Shown in pieces: positions 26,803-35,816 of a DNA stretch of 64,000 bases (positions are counted from its first letter, which is position 1; each line of letters opens with the position of its first letter). The position numbers and the translations under genes were made by a program. Location: assembly GCA_017559845.1 (NCBI GenBank), contig JAFYQQ010000052.1, positions 1-64,000 on the forward strand, in the 5' to 3' direction. The notes beneath the pieces are model-generated. The model saw nothing but the letters and a program-made list of their open reading frames with translations. It was not told the origin of the DNA and did not search any database. This DNA is from Bacteroidaceae bacterium. Lineage in GTDB: Bacteria > Bacteroidota > Bacteroidia > Bacteroidales > Bacteroidaceae.

Positions 26803-27189
26803 TTAACGCTTGCTGAACTGGAAACGACGACGTGCCTTGGGACGTCCGGGCTTCTTACGCTCAACTTCACGGCTGTCACGAGTCATGAAGCCTTCTGCAC
26901 GCAGAGCCTTCTTGTCTTCGGCGTTGATCTTTACCAAGGCGCGGGCAATAGCCAGACGCAGAGCCTGAGACTGGCCGGTGTAACCACCGCCGAACAGGTT
27001 TACCTTGATGTCATATTTCTCAGCTACATTGAGCAGGTTCAGAGGCTGCTTAACAACGTACTGGAGGATTGAGCTGGGGAAATACTCCACCAGATCTCTC
27101 TTATTGATGGTAATCTTACCGGTACCCTCGGTTACATAAACACGAGCTACGGCACACTTGCGGCGACCTAATGCATTAACTACTTCCAT
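26803..27189 (-). CDS. rpsI: Ribosomal protein uS9
   Basis: A 128-residue 30S head protein starting MEVVNALGRRKCAVARVYV and ending in the conserved basic GRPKARRRFQFSKR tail that reaches the P-site tRNA. The ATG at 27189 is used; a GTG one codon upstream is unlikely to matter. Its start lies 9 bp after the rplM stop. Confidence 0.97.
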   Translation of the reverse strand: MEVVNALGRRKCAVARVYVTEGTGKITINKRDLVEYFPSSILQYVVKQPLNLLNVAEKYDIKVNLFGGGYTGQSQALRLAIARALVKINAEDKKALRAEGFMTRDSREVERKKPGRPKARRRFQFSKR

Positions 27190-27198
27190 CACTTATTC

Positions 27199-27660
27199 TT
27201 ATTTATAGAGGTTAATATCAATTGACTTGGGGTTCTGTGCTACCTGCTTGTGCTCTGCACCTTCGTACACGTACAAGTTGGTAATCAGGCGATCTGCCAG
27301 CTTGTTCTTGGGCAGCATACCCTTAACCACCTTACGGATCAAACGGTCAGCACCGTTGGGCTTAGCCAGAATGCTGGCGGGAGTAGCCTCGCGCTGTCCA
27401 CCGGGATAACCAGTGTAAGAATAGTAGATACGGTCAGTCATCTTCTTACCGGTCAGCTTGATCTTGTCAGCATTGATAATAATCACATTGTCACCACAGT
27501 CTACATGAGGAGTAAACTCGGGCTTGTACTTGCCTCTCAGCAATTTTGCCACCTTTGTGCACATACGGCCCAGAACCTGGTCTGTAGCGTCTACTACAAC
27601 CCATTCCTTCTTTACTGTAGCCTTGTTGGCAGAGATGGTTTTGTAACTCAAAGTGTCCAT
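27199..27660 (-). CDS. rplM: Ribosomal protein uL13
   Basis: A 153-residue early-assembly 50S protein: VVDATDQVLGRMCTKVAKLL, HVDCGDNVIIINADKI, and MLPKNKLADRLITNLYVYEG. It is the first gene of rplM-rpsI-rpsB-tsf and is preceded by a structured leader that probably mediates feedback control. Confidence 0.97.
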   Translation of the reverse strand: MDTLSYKTISANKATVKKEWVVVDATDQVLGRMCTKVAKLLRGKYKPEFTPHVDCGDNVIIINADKIKLTGKKMTDRIYYSYTGYPGGQREATPASILAKPNGADRLIRKVVKGMLPKNKLADRLITNLYVYEGAEHKQVAQNPKSIDINLYK

Positions 27661-27797
27661 TTCTTTGTCTTTGTTTGTTGAACTAAAAATAACTTATTTA
27701 ATTGTCTCTCAACATGATTCACGAACCGTCCGCCTGGCCAAAGAACGAACTATCCACACATGTTGTCGGGCCTTTTTCAGCCCTTTCGATAATAATC
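27661..27797 (-). promoter_or_regulatory. Probable L13 (Bacteroidia-type) ribosomal protein leader
   Basis: Between the predicted start and the rplM ATG, the RNA contains GGGCTGAAAAAGGCCC as a short hairpin. It also contains a long domain closed by CAACATG (about 27757) and CATGTTG (about 27710), enclosing GC-rich segments. A published leader class, L13-Bacteroidia, occurs in this position and is thought to bind L13. I assign it by position and structure, not by alignment. Confidence 0.65.
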
Positions 27798-27803
27798 GGC
27801 GTG

Positions 27804-27811
27804 CAAAGGTA
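27804..27811 (-). promoter_or_regulatory. -7 element for the rplM operon
   Basis: TACCTTTG followed by CA on the minus strand; predicted start near 27797. Confidence 0.7.
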
Positions 27812-27926
27812 CTACTTTTTCCCAATATGACAAAGAGAATCAGTAGTTTTTACATAAAAAACATGAGTCAAAGCCATTACATCACCGAATAGCTTTGACC
27901 CATGCGTATTCACTATTGAGAATATT

Positions 27927-29279
27927 TTACAAATGCGAAAGCAGCTCAGCGGCAGGCACCATCTGCTGTTCGCCCGTGGTCATGTTCTTGAGGGTTACCA
28001 TTCCGGCACTCATTTCGTTCTCGCCCACCAGCGCCACAAAAGGAACGGCCTTGACATTGGCATACTGCATCTGCTTCTTCATCTTTGCCGCATCGGGATA
28101 TATCTCGGCACGAATGCCGGCAGCTCGCAGGTCAGAGAGAATGGGCAGGCAATATTCCGTCTCCTTCTCACCGAAATTGATGAAGAGAATTTGGGTGGCT
28201 GTCGTAACTTCCTCGGGATAGAGTTCCAGCTGGTTCAGGACATCGTAGATTCTGTCCGCTCCAAAGCTGATGCCCACACCACTGATTCCGGGCATGCCGA
28301 AAATGCCGGTGAGGTTGTCATATCGGCCTCCGCCGGTTATGCTTCCAATCTGCACATCCAGCGCCTTCACCTCAAAGATGCATCCGGTATAATAATTGAG
28401 TCCGCGGGCCAAGGTAAGGTCAAGTTCTACCTGTGAAGAAAGTCCGGAAAGATGATCCAGCACGAACTCTACCTCGTCGATTCCCTTCAGTCCGATTTCG
28501 CTCTGCGCCAACGCCTGGCGCATGGTAGCCATCTTTTCCTGGTTGGTTCCGGAAAGGTTGATGATGGGCTGCAGTTTCTGGATAGCATCCTCGGAAAGTC
28601 CGTTGGCGCGAAGCTCTTCATTGACCTTCTCAAGACCAATCTTGTCCAGCTTGTCAATTGCCACGGTGATGTCCACAATGCGGTCGGCCTCGCCAATCAT
28701 TTCCGCAATGCCAGTCAGAATCTTTCTGTTGTTGATCTTGATGCATACTCTGATGCCGAAGCGGTTGAACACGGTATCCACAATCTGCATCAGCTCAACC
28801 TCGTTAATCAGGCTGTCAGAACCCACCACATCAGCATCGCACTGATAAAACTCGCGATAGCGGCCCTTCTGCGGGCGGTCTGCACGCCAAACGGGCTGGA
28901 TCTGGTAACGGCGGAAAGGAAGGGTCAGCTCATCACGGTGCTGCACCACATAACGCGCAAAGGGGACAGTAAGGTCATAACGCAAACCCTTTTCGCACAA
29001 TTGCGAAGCCAGCTTGCCGGTTGCTCCGTTTTTCAAGTCCTCTTCACCTATTCCACGAAGGAAATCTCCGCTGTTCAGAATCTTAAACAGAAGTTTGTCT
29101 CCTTCTTCACCATATTTACCCATGAGCGTGCTCAGATTCTCCATTGCGGGCGTCTCTATCTGCTGAAAGCCATAGAGGGCATACACCTGGCGAATGGTAT
29201 TGAATATATAGTTGCGACGGGCCATTTCCTGTGGTCCGAAATCTCTTGTTCCTTTAGGTATATTGGGTTTTTGTGCCAT
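27927..29279 (-). CDS. hisS: Histidyl-tRNA synthetase
   Basis: A class IIa synthetase of 450 residues: [20 protein letters not shown] at the N-terminus, motif 2 in [16 protein letters not shown], the histidine loop [13 protein letters not shown], and [15 protein letters not shown]-terminal anticodon-binding domain starts near residue 350 ([13 protein letters not shown]). It has its own TAACTTTG promoter, divergent from the coiled-coil gene. Confidence 0.97.
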   Translation of the reverse strand: MAQKPNIPKGTRDFGPQEMARRNYIFNTIRQVYALYGFQQIETPAMENLSTLMGKYGEEGDKLLFKILNSGDFLRGIGEEDLKNGATGKLASQLCEKGLRYDLTVPFARYVVQHRDELTLPFRRYQIQPVWRADRPQKGRYREFYQCDADVVGSDSLINEVELMQIVDTVFNRFGIRVCIKINNRKILTGIAEMIGEADRIVDITVAIDKLDKIGLEKVNEELRANGLSEDAIQKLQPIINLSGTNQEKMATMRQALAQSEIGLKGIDEVEFVLDHLSGLSSQVELDLTLARGLNYYTGCIFEVKALDVQIGSITGGGRYDNLTGIFGMPGISGVGISFGADRIYDVLNQLELYPEEVTTATQILFINFGEKETEYCLPILSDLRAAGIRAEIYPDAAKMKKQMQYANVKAVPFVALVGENEMSAGMVTLKNMTTGEQQMVPAAELLSHL

Positions 29280-29309
29280 TTTCTTTCTTCGTTTTTAAAT
29301 TTGATGGCG

Positions 29310-29317
29310 CAAAGTTA
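29310..29317 (-). promoter_or_regulatory. -7 element for hisS
   Basis: TAACTTTG followed by CG on the minus strand, about 30 bp before the ATG. Confidence 0.65.
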
Positions 29318-29351
29318 GTGGAAAAATACGGGTATTACAAAAAAAAGATGT

Positions 29352-29359
29352 TATCTTTG
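29352..29359 (+). promoter_or_regulatory. -7 element for the SbcC-like coiled-coil gene
   Basis: TATCTTTG followed by CGG; predicted start near 29366, leaving a leader of about 12 nt. Confidence 0.65.
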
Positions 29360-29377
29360 CGGTAAATTTATTTACAG

Positions 29378-32065
29378 ATGAACTTTTTCGGAAAAAACAA
29401 AGATAAAAAGGACAAGAACGTCCAGGAGTTCGTGGTTCCACAACCACAGCAAGAATGGGTGAGGCAGGAGACCATCAGACAACAGCGCCCCAGGGAACTG
29501 ATGAGCGCGCCCCAGCTCCAACGCACCCGAGAGGCCAAACGGCTCGCCGAGACCAAGCGAAACAACCTGGAAGAAAGCATCCAGCGCCTGCACGACCAGC
29601 AGGAATGGCTGCGCAAATACACCAAGCTGACCATGCGCCTTAAGGAAGAAAAGGACCGCATGTACCAGCTCAACAGGGAACACAACACGACATCGAAGGA
29701 GGAAGAGAACCTGAACAGATACGAGTCATTCGAGGTAATCCAGGGCGACTTTGAGCGGATGCTGATATTAAAAAAATTCGTTGAGGAGAACAGAAAGCAG
29801 CAGACCGGCATCGGCCAGGAAACAGACACGCTTCAGGCACAATGGGAAGAACAGCTCAAACGGTTGAAGCAGCAGCTGGAAGAATATGACAAGGCTTCCA
29901 AGCAACTACACCAGTCGCAAGACCTCATTGCGCAAGGGCATTTCCTTGACGGACAGATAAACACTCTTTCGGCAGAAAAGAACAATCTGCAGAAACTCAT
30001 CATCCACTTCACTTCCCAAAAAGAAGCTCTCGAACAACAGGCCGAATCGCAAAGTGAAGAGAACGAGATCCTGAAAGCAGAGCTGGAACGCTTGAGGGCA
30101 GGAAGACAGAGTATCGAAATGCACGAAAGCATGATTGGCCATGCCGAAAGCATTCTGGTACAACTTGATCTTCTGAGTGAGCTCAAATCCAATCTGACAA
30201 ACTATTCAAACCGGCAAAAGGAGCGCACAAAAAAGCAGAACGAGCTGAACGAACAGTTGGGCCGCACCTTTACCCTGTATCAGGAAGTCGAGGCCAAAAT
30301 GCAGACATACAACGACGAACTGCAAATCCACCGACAAGAAATAAAAGGTCTGGACAGCTACCAGCTGCAAGAGCGCGCCATGCAATTGAAGAGTCGCCGT
30401 CAGATGTTGCTTTCGGCCATGTCCCTCTGGAACCGCATCTGCACCGGCTATACGGTCATCGAGGAGAAAAGACAGCAACTTAATTCGCTCAGGCTAAAGA
30501 TTGAGCATGCCACAACAAACCTCAAAGGCTTGGAGACCGAAATCAACAAACTTAGCCGGATGTGCCATGAAAAGGAATACACCTATTTATTAAGTAAAGG
30601 ACAAGACATCATACAGCTAAGAGCCGACTTGAAGGAAGGTACGGGATGTCCCGTCTGTGGAGCCACTCACCACCCCTACCACAGCGACACCATGCTGGAA
30701 CAAAGCAAGCTCATCAGCGAGTTCAAGACCGAATTCGAGTTGTTGAATGCTGAATTGCAAAACAAGGAAGCCCTCAGAACCGACCTCAGACTTGAACTCA
30801 GCGAAATGCAGGGACAGCGAAAAGCCGAAGAGGCCACCCTACTCACAGCCCTGCAACGCCAGGAAGAGGACGTGAAGGAGTGGCAACTTTTCAGCACGCT
30901 GGACATCAGCTTCCACGACTGTACGCCAAGCACCAACAGAGAGGCTCGCATGGCCATGATTAGGCAATTGATTGTCAATGTGACAAAAGACGAAGAAGAG
31001 GCGCAAAAAAAACTGGACTTCTTCAACTACCGCCAGAACAGCATTACGGAACTGAGCGAAAAGATTGCCACTCTGGAGATAGAGAAGAGCGAACTGAGTA
31101 CCCGTCTGAACGAAGTCAATACCGGATGTCAGGTAATGGCAGGACAAGTTGACTACATACAGGAAAACATTGACTACACCAACCGCCACTTCAGGCAGGC
31201 CTACGAAAGTGTCGGCGCGCTCATGACCATCCCCGACTGGTTTACGGAATGGGAGCAAAACAACGAGAATCTGAAACAACGCATCCTGCAACTTGCGGAC
31301 GGATGGAGTATCGTGAACAAAAAAATAAACAGCACAAAGGAAGACCTACAAGAGGGCGAGAGCAATCTGACCGCATTAAAGTCTCTTGTACAGACTGTTT
31401 CCCAAACAATTGAGCTCCTTACCTCCAGACAGAAAGAATGCACCACCGACATTCAGGAGTGCCACAAACAGCACGAGAAAGCCTTAGGTGCATCAGAGGC
31501 CAAAGACTACTATTTGGATCTGCAAAAACTGGCATCGGACGCATACCACAATCTGTCTGAGGAACAAGAGCGCACCTCGCAAATGCGCAAAAAGATTGAT
31601 GCCCTGCAAGGCCAAATGAAAGCCATTTCACAATGGGGAGAGCAGTTAAACGAGCAGCATGCCGAGCAACGGCAGAAACTTGATTTGTGGATACACAATT
31701 ACAACGCCCAGCATCCGCCCGTGCAGTATTCGGAATTGGAACAGCTTTTCCAAAACCCCAACGATTGGGCAACCATCCGTAAAAAAGTGCGAAAGCTGCA
31801 TCTCGACATCAAAATCTGCCAGAACAGGATAGAACAGTTACAGGCAGAGCTGACCGTGATGCAGGCTGAAGGCGGAAGAGTCTACATACAGGAAGACAAC
31901 GCCAACCTGCAGGAAAACCTTGTCACCCAACGGGCCAACCTTGAGCAGAAACTGCATGACATCACATTGCAGATAGCCAAGTTGGACATCGCCCTGGAAG
32001 AGCACGAAAAGGCTTCGTTGGAAGGCACGGAAACAGAAGCCTCATCCCAAAGCCAGTCCGAATAA
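29378..32065 (+). CDS. SbcC/Rad50-like coiled-coil protein without ATPase head
   Basis: The 895-residue protein is almost wholly predicted coiled coil (high Glu/Gln/Lys/Leu heptads over roughly residues 45-410 and 440-870). At residue 424 a zinc-hook-like GCPVCGATHHPY interrupts the helices, nearly identical in style to the SbcC hook (CPVCGS.HHP). Yet there is no Walker A near the N-terminus, which instead begins MNFFGKNKDKKDKN, and no ABC signature or Walker B near the C-terminus, which ends in a Thr/Ser/Gln tail. No nuclease partner (sbcD) is adjacent. It has its own promoter and faces recQ tail to tail. A structural or DNA-tethering role is inference only. Confidence 0.8.
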   Translation: MNFFGKNKDKKDKNVQEFVVPQPQQEWVRQETIRQQRPRELMSAPQLQRTREAKRLAETKRNNLEESIQRLHDQQEWLRKYTKLTMRLKEEKDRMYQLNREHNTTSKEEENLNRYESFEVIQGDFERMLILKKFVEENRKQQTGIGQETDTLQAQWEEQLKRLKQQLEEYDKASKQLHQSQDLIAQGHFLDGQINTLSAEKNNLQKLIIHFTSQKEALEQQAESQSEENEILKAELERLRAGRQSIEMHESMIGHAESILVQLDLLSELKSNLTNYSNRQKERTKKQNELNEQLGRTFTLYQEVEAKMQTYNDELQIHRQEIKGLDSYQLQERAMQLKSRRQMLLSAMSLWNRICTGYTVIEEKRQQLNSLRLKIEHATTNLKGLETEINKLSRMCHEKEYTYLLSKGQDIIQLRADLKEGTGCPVCGATHHPYHSDTMLEQSKLISEFKTEFELLNAELQNKEALRTDLRLELSEMQGQRKAEEATLLTALQRQEEDVKEWQLFSTLDISFHDCTPSTNREARMAMIRQLIVNVTKDEEEAQKKLDFFNYRQNSITELSEKIATLEIEKSELSTRLNEVNTGCQVMAGQVDYIQENIDYTNRHFRQAYESVGALMTIPDWFTEWEQNNENLKQRILQLADGWSIVNKKINSTKEDLQEGESNLTALKSLVQTVSQTIELLTSRQKECTTDIQECHKQHEKALGASEAKDYYLDLQKLASDAYHNLSEEQERTSQMRKKIDALQGQMKAISQWGEQLNEQHAEQRQKLDLWIHNYNAQHPPVQYSELEQLFQNPNDWATIRKKVRKLHLDIKICQNRIEQLQAELTVMQAEGGRVYIQEDNANLQENLVTQRANLEQKLHDITLQIAKLDIALEEHEKASLEGTETEASSQSQSE

Positions 32066-32091
32066 AAGACAAGCCCTGGGCGTCATCTGGC

Positions 32092-33915
32092 CTACATATA
32101 TTTTCTGATTATTTCAAGGAATACAGCCCCGTACTTCCTGCATTTATATTCCCCTATACCCGGAGTCTCGCCAAATTCGTCCAGACTTCCGGGTTTTCTT
32201 GTCGACAAGGCACGCAGAACATTGTCGGAGAAAACAATATAGGGAGGCAGATTCTGTTCTTGCGCCAATTGCTTGCGCAAATCGCGCAACGCGCCAAACA
32301 GAGCCTCATCCATCATCTGTTCCGTCTCTGCTCCGGACACAGTCAATTCCAGCTTGCGTTGAAGTTCCTTTGCCGTCTTTTTACGGCGTGGACGAGGCTC
32401 ATCCTCGCGGTGAGGAACCGCAAGACTAGCAGGCTGCCTACCATAAAGCACGTCCATTCCCGCATCTGTTACGCGAAGATAATTATAACGATCGTACTGG
32501 ATTTCCACGTAGCCCATCTGCAGCATTTGCAAGATATAGTCGTTCCAGTCTCGATGAGGCACATCGCGCCCCACCCCAAATGTCTTTATCGCATGAAGGT
32601 TTTTCTGTCTGACTTCTGCAGAATAATTTCCGCACAACACGTCCACAACCATACGCAAAGTGAGTTCTGAATTGCCCCTTACAATGGCACTCAATGCCTT
32701 CTGTACCAAAATCGTACCGTCAAAACGCTGTGGCGGATGCTGGCAGACGTCACAATGTCCGCAGTCGCACAAATACGGTTGGCCGAAATAATTCAACAGG
32801 ATGCGACGTCGGCACACATTAGCCTCAGCATATTCCTGCATCCTCCTCAACCTTTCCATGTTTATCTCGCGCTGACCGCTTTCCTGCGCAAACTTGTTCA
32901 GCTGTATAATATCGGAAACATTATAGAAAAGCAGCGTGTCCGAGGGAAGTCCGTCACGGCCAGCACGTCCAATCTCCTGATAGAAATTCTCAATGCTTTT
33001 AGGCAGGTTATAGTGAATTACAAAACGCACGTTGCTCTTGTTTATGCCCATTCCAAAGGCAATGGTGGCACATACAATCTGCACCCGGTCACAGACAAAA
33101 TCCTCCTGCGCCTTTTCGCGCTCCTCCACACTCAGCCCAGCATGATAAACCGCAGCAGTAAACTGATGACTGCGCAGATAGGCCGCCACGCTCTCTGTGG
33201 TTTTTCGGCTCAGACAATATATTATACCGCAATCGTTCTGATGCCGCAACATGAATTGCAGGATGGCCTGGTTCCTTTCCTTAGAATTCAGTCCTCTTCT
33301 CACATCCAGGTTCAGATTGGGGCGGTCGAAAGAGGAGACAAACATACGCGCCTCTGGAATGTTCAGTTGCTCCAGAATGTCTGTCCGAGTCACCTTGTCC
33401 GCCGTTGCCGTCAATGCCACAATGGGCACGTCGGGGAACATTTCCCTCAAGACACCTAGCTGGGTGTACTCGGGACGGAAATCGTGTCCCCACCCTGAAA
33501 TGCAATGTGCCTCATCCACTGCAAACATGGACACTTCCACGCTCTCCTGCAAGAAAGGCAGTTCTGTCAGTAGACGTTCAGGCGAAATGTAGAGCAGTTT
33601 TACCTGCCCTTGGGCACACTCCCTGCGCACAAGCATGTTTTCCGTTTCCGATGCCGCACTGTTAATTGCCCTTGCCTCAATACCGTTGGCCAACAAAGAC
33701 TCAACCTGGTCCTTCATCAGCGAAAGCAAAGGAGACACCACTATAGTAACCCCCTTCATCACTAGAGCCGGCAACTGGTAGCACATACTTTTTCCTCCGC
33801 CCGTAGGCATCAGCACCAATGCGTCTTTTCCATCAAGCAAATGCTGGATAATCTCGCGTTGCTTTGGCCGAAATGCACTATATCCGAAATACTGCTTCAA
33901 CAAATTTTCTATCAT
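32092..33915 (-). CDS. recQ: ATP-dependent DNA helicase RecQ
   Basis: The 607-residue superfamily 2 helicase unwinds forked and recombining DNA 3' to 5'. Walker A MPTGGGKSMCYQLP lies at about 36-49, then DEAHCISGWGHDFRPEY, the ALTATA motif III, and QEIGRAGRDGLPS motif VI. A zinc-binding RQC segment (CRRRILLNYFGQPYLCDCGHCDVC) and a C-terminal HRDC domain (about 530-605) complete the standard architecture. It has a TATCTTTG promoter at 33944. Confidence 0.96.
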   Translation of the reverse strand: MIENLLKQYFGYSAFRPKQREIIQHLLDGKDALVLMPTGGGKSMCYQLPALVMKGVTIVVSPLLSLMKDQVESLLANGIEARAINSAASETENMLVRRECAQGQVKLLYISPERLLTELPFLQESVEVSMFAVDEAHCISGWGHDFRPEYTQLGVLREMFPDVPIVALTATADKVTRTDILEQLNIPEARMFVSSFDRPNLNLDVRRGLNSKERNQAILQFMLRHQNDCGIIYCLSRKTTESVAAYLRSHQFTAAVYHAGLSVEEREKAQEDFVCDRVQIVCATIAFGMGINKSNVRFVIHYNLPKSIENFYQEIGRAGRDGLPSDTLLFYNVSDIIQLNKFAQESGQREINMERLRRMQEYAEANVCRRRILLNYFGQPYLCDCGHCDVCQHPPQRFDGTILVQKALSAIVRGNSELTLRMVVDVLCGNYSAEVRQKNLHAIKTFGVGRDVPHRDWNDYILQMLQMGYVEIQYDRYNYLRVTDAGMDVLYGRQPASLAVPHREDEPRPRRKKTAKELQRKLELTVSGAETEQMMDEALFGALRDLRKQLAQEQNLPPYIVFSDNVLRALSTRKPGSLDEFGETPGIGEYKCRKYGAVFLEIIRKYM

Positions 33916-33943
33916 CAGAGCTATATTTTTTGCTTTTTTATGA

Positions 33944-33951
33944 CAAAGATA
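33944..33951 (-). promoter_or_regulatory. -7 element for recQ
   Basis: TATCTTTG on the minus strand, about 30 bp from the start codon. Confidence 0.6.
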
Positions 33952-33994
33952 TCATTTTTTAAGGTTACAAACACCTATTGTAAATAAATTTTAT

Positions 33995-34002
33995 TAACTT
34001 TG
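33995..34002 (+). promoter_or_regulatory. -7 element for the AraC-type regulator at 34047
   Basis: TAACTTTG lies between two copies of AAATAAATTTTATT (33982-33995 and 34007-34020), a direct repeat flanking the promoter that could be an operator. Confidence 0.6.
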
Positions 34003-34046
34003 TAGCAAATAAATTTTATTGACAATCTTTTTTAAAATTAAATAGC

Positions 34047-34556
34047 ATGGCAAAATACAACCTTACAGAGAAAAAGAGCAAGGCTCCTCTTTACAGGTCG
34101 TTACTCAATGCTGACATGATTGAGGATTTGTTTGAAAAGATCATGGCCAAGTTCGTTGTGGAGAAAAAATACCGAGATCCGGACTATTCCGCAAAAGAAA
34201 TGGCCGATGAGTTAGGTACCAACACCCGCTACATCAGTGCAGTCATCAACATGCGCTATCAAGACAACTATTCACAGATGGTCAATGAATTCCGCATCAA
34301 GGAAGCCATGTATCTGCTGAAGAACTTCCATTCAAGAAAAATGACCATGGAAGACATCGCGCTGAACGTGGGATTCTCCAACCGCCAATCGTTCTATAGC
34401 GCCTTCTACAAGCGCACAGGCATGACACCGCGCGATTACAGGATGCAGAACGAAATAGAGTTGCAGGGCAAGTTGGATGAAAGGCGGAAGAAGGTAAAGG
34501 AAAGACGTATCCGGAAGAAGCAGGAAAACGCCGCTATACAAGAGAACCAACAATAA
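34047..34556 (+). CDS. AraC-type helix-turn-helix transcriptional regulator
   Basis: The 169-residue protein has only a DNA-binding domain: YSAKEMADELGTNTRYISAVIN (first HTH), then MTMEDIALNVGFSNRQSFYSAFYKRTGMTPRDYR (second HTH, the AraC signature), followed by a strongly basic tail (KKVKERRIRKKQ). The N-terminal 40 residues are charged and without a sensor domain. A direct repeat spans its promoter, suggesting autoregulation. Confidence 0.87.
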   Translation: MAKYNLTEKKSKAPLYRSLLNADMIEDLFEKIMAKFVVEKKYRDPDYSAKEMADELGTNTRYISAVINMRYQDNYSQMVNEFRIKEAMYLLKNFHSRKMTMEDIALNVGFSNRQSFYSAFYKRTGMTPRDYRMQNEIELQGKLDERRKKVKERRIRKKQENAAIQENQQ

Positions 34557-34627
34557 GTTACAAAAAGGGAAATAGAGGGTACAACATTCTCCGTTTCCCA
34601 ATATTTTCTTATACACACCCCAAAAAA

Positions 34628-35179
34628 ATGACTACAGAAGAAACCGTTAGGGAAGTGAAAAAGGCGCTGCGTTCAGCCATGAACGGTGTCCTCTCCGCAC
34701 AGATGAGACAGGCTGGAATGCCTTATCGGCTAGTGTTCGGAGTGGAACTTCCCCGGCTAAGAGAGATTGCCAAGGAATTCCCCTCGGACAGGGCATTGGC
34801 CCAAACCCTCTGGAACCAGCCCATACGCGAGTGCAAGATGCTGGCCGCCATGCTCATGCCTATTGAAGAGATGCTTCCGGAAGTGGCGGAAATATGGACC
34901 GATGAGATGCCCACTGCAGAAATTGCGCAGACCACCGTCATGTTCCTCTTCAGCAGGACATCATGGGCATCAGACATAGCCTTCCAATGGATTGCGGGCG
35001 AGCATCCCATGCGCCAGCTTTGTGGTTATCTGATACTGGCACGTTTGATGGTACAAGGCGCCGAATTCAACGCACCATCCATCCTTGAAATACGCGACCA
35101 AGCCGAAGCCACCCTACCTCAAGCCGACCTGCATTTGCAAAAAGCCATCCATGCTGTGCTTGACAGATTGGACGCATGA
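34628..35179 (+). CDS. DNA alkylation repair protein (AlkD-like HEAT repeat)
   Basis: The 183-residue alpha-helical protein resembles the AlkD/YhaZ superfamily: FGVELPRLREIAKEFPSDRALAQTLW, RECKMLAAMLMP and the DIAFQWIAGEHPM helices form HEAT-like pairs. AlkD enzymes excise N3- and N7-alkylpurines without base flipping; members this short (usual length about 220-240) may be divergent. It lies between the HTH gene and fur on the same strand. Confidence 0.72.
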   Translation: MTTEETVREVKKALRSAMNGVLSAQMRQAGMPYRLVFGVELPRLREIAKEFPSDRALAQTLWNQPIRECKMLAAMLMPIEEMLPEVAEIWTDEMPTAEIAQTTVMFLFSRTSWASDIAFQWIAGEHPMRQLCGYLILARLMVQGAEFNAPSILEIRDQAEATLPQADLHLQKAIHAVLDRLDA

Positions 35180-35256
35180 CAACGTTTTCCACATCAAAAT
35201 ATGTCTAATTAGGAAAATTCTGACGCATTTCTTATCCTTCCTTAAAATAAATTCGT

Positions 35257-35264
35257 TATCTTTG
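35257..35264 (+). promoter_or_regulatory. -7 element for fur, very close to the start codon
   Basis: TATCTTTG ends 9 bp before the ATG at 35274, so the transcript would have almost no leader unless a later start is used. Confidence 0.55.
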
Positions 35265-35273
35265 TGGCCACGG

Positions 35274-35777
35274 ATGGACAGTAGAGCAAACATATTGGAA
35301 CAGGCCAATGCCAAACTGACGGAATATCTGACGCAAAACCAAATGCGGAAGACACCCGAAAGATACGAAATACTGCGCATCGCAGTCCAGACAAAAGGAC
35401 TATTCACCGTGGACAAAATGGCGGAAATCATGAGCCAAGAAGCCAGTTTCCAAGTGAGCCGCGCCACGATATTCAACGTATTGGAACTGCTCAACAATGC
35501 ACAGATCATTGTGAAACACACGCTGGGCCGCGCCGCACAATACGAATGCCACATGGACAAACGTCCGCTCATCTGCCTCATTTGCGAGCAATGCGGAAAG
35601 ACAGAAAAGATGGAGAAACAGGAACTTGAGAAAACACTCAGTGCCATAAAGTCCAGAAAGATGTCCATCAGAACACAGATTCTCTATCTAAGCGGCACAT
35701 GCAGAAAGTGCGAAGCGGCGCTGAGAAAAAAGAAGAAAGGAAATGGCAGACTGAAGTCAGACGCCAAACCACAGTGA
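35274..35777 (+). CDS. Divergent Fur-family transcriptional regulator
   Basis: The 167-residue protein has the Fur winged helix (QMRKTPERYEILRIA, FQVSRATIFNVLELL) and the structural zinc site CxxC pairs (ICEQCGK, GTCRKCE). The His-rich regulatory metal segment of classical Fur (HHHDH) is reduced to CHMDKRP, and the later NH of TNHSLYLYG reads TQILYLSG. The regulatory metal site is therefore probably missing or altered. It precedes purA by 39 bp, an arrangement I recall from other Bacteroidales. A polybasic end (KKKKGNGRLK) is present. Iron, zinc or peroxide specificity cannot be stated. Confidence 0.85.
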   Translation: MDSRANILEQANAKLTEYLTQNQMRKTPERYEILRIAVQTKGLFTVDKMAEIMSQEASFQVSRATIFNVLELLNNAQIIVKHTLGRAAQYECHMDKRPLICLICEQCGKTEKMEKQELEKTLSAIKSRKMSIRTQILYLSGTCRKCEAALRKKKKGNGRLKSDAKPQ

Positions 35778-35816
35778 CACAATACAAGTATAAAAGAAAC
35801 AGAACAATATACAATA

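Noticed and set aside
29378..33915. SbcC-like gene and recQ as one repair operon
   Set aside because: They converge tail to tail and each has its own promoter, so they are not cotranscribed.
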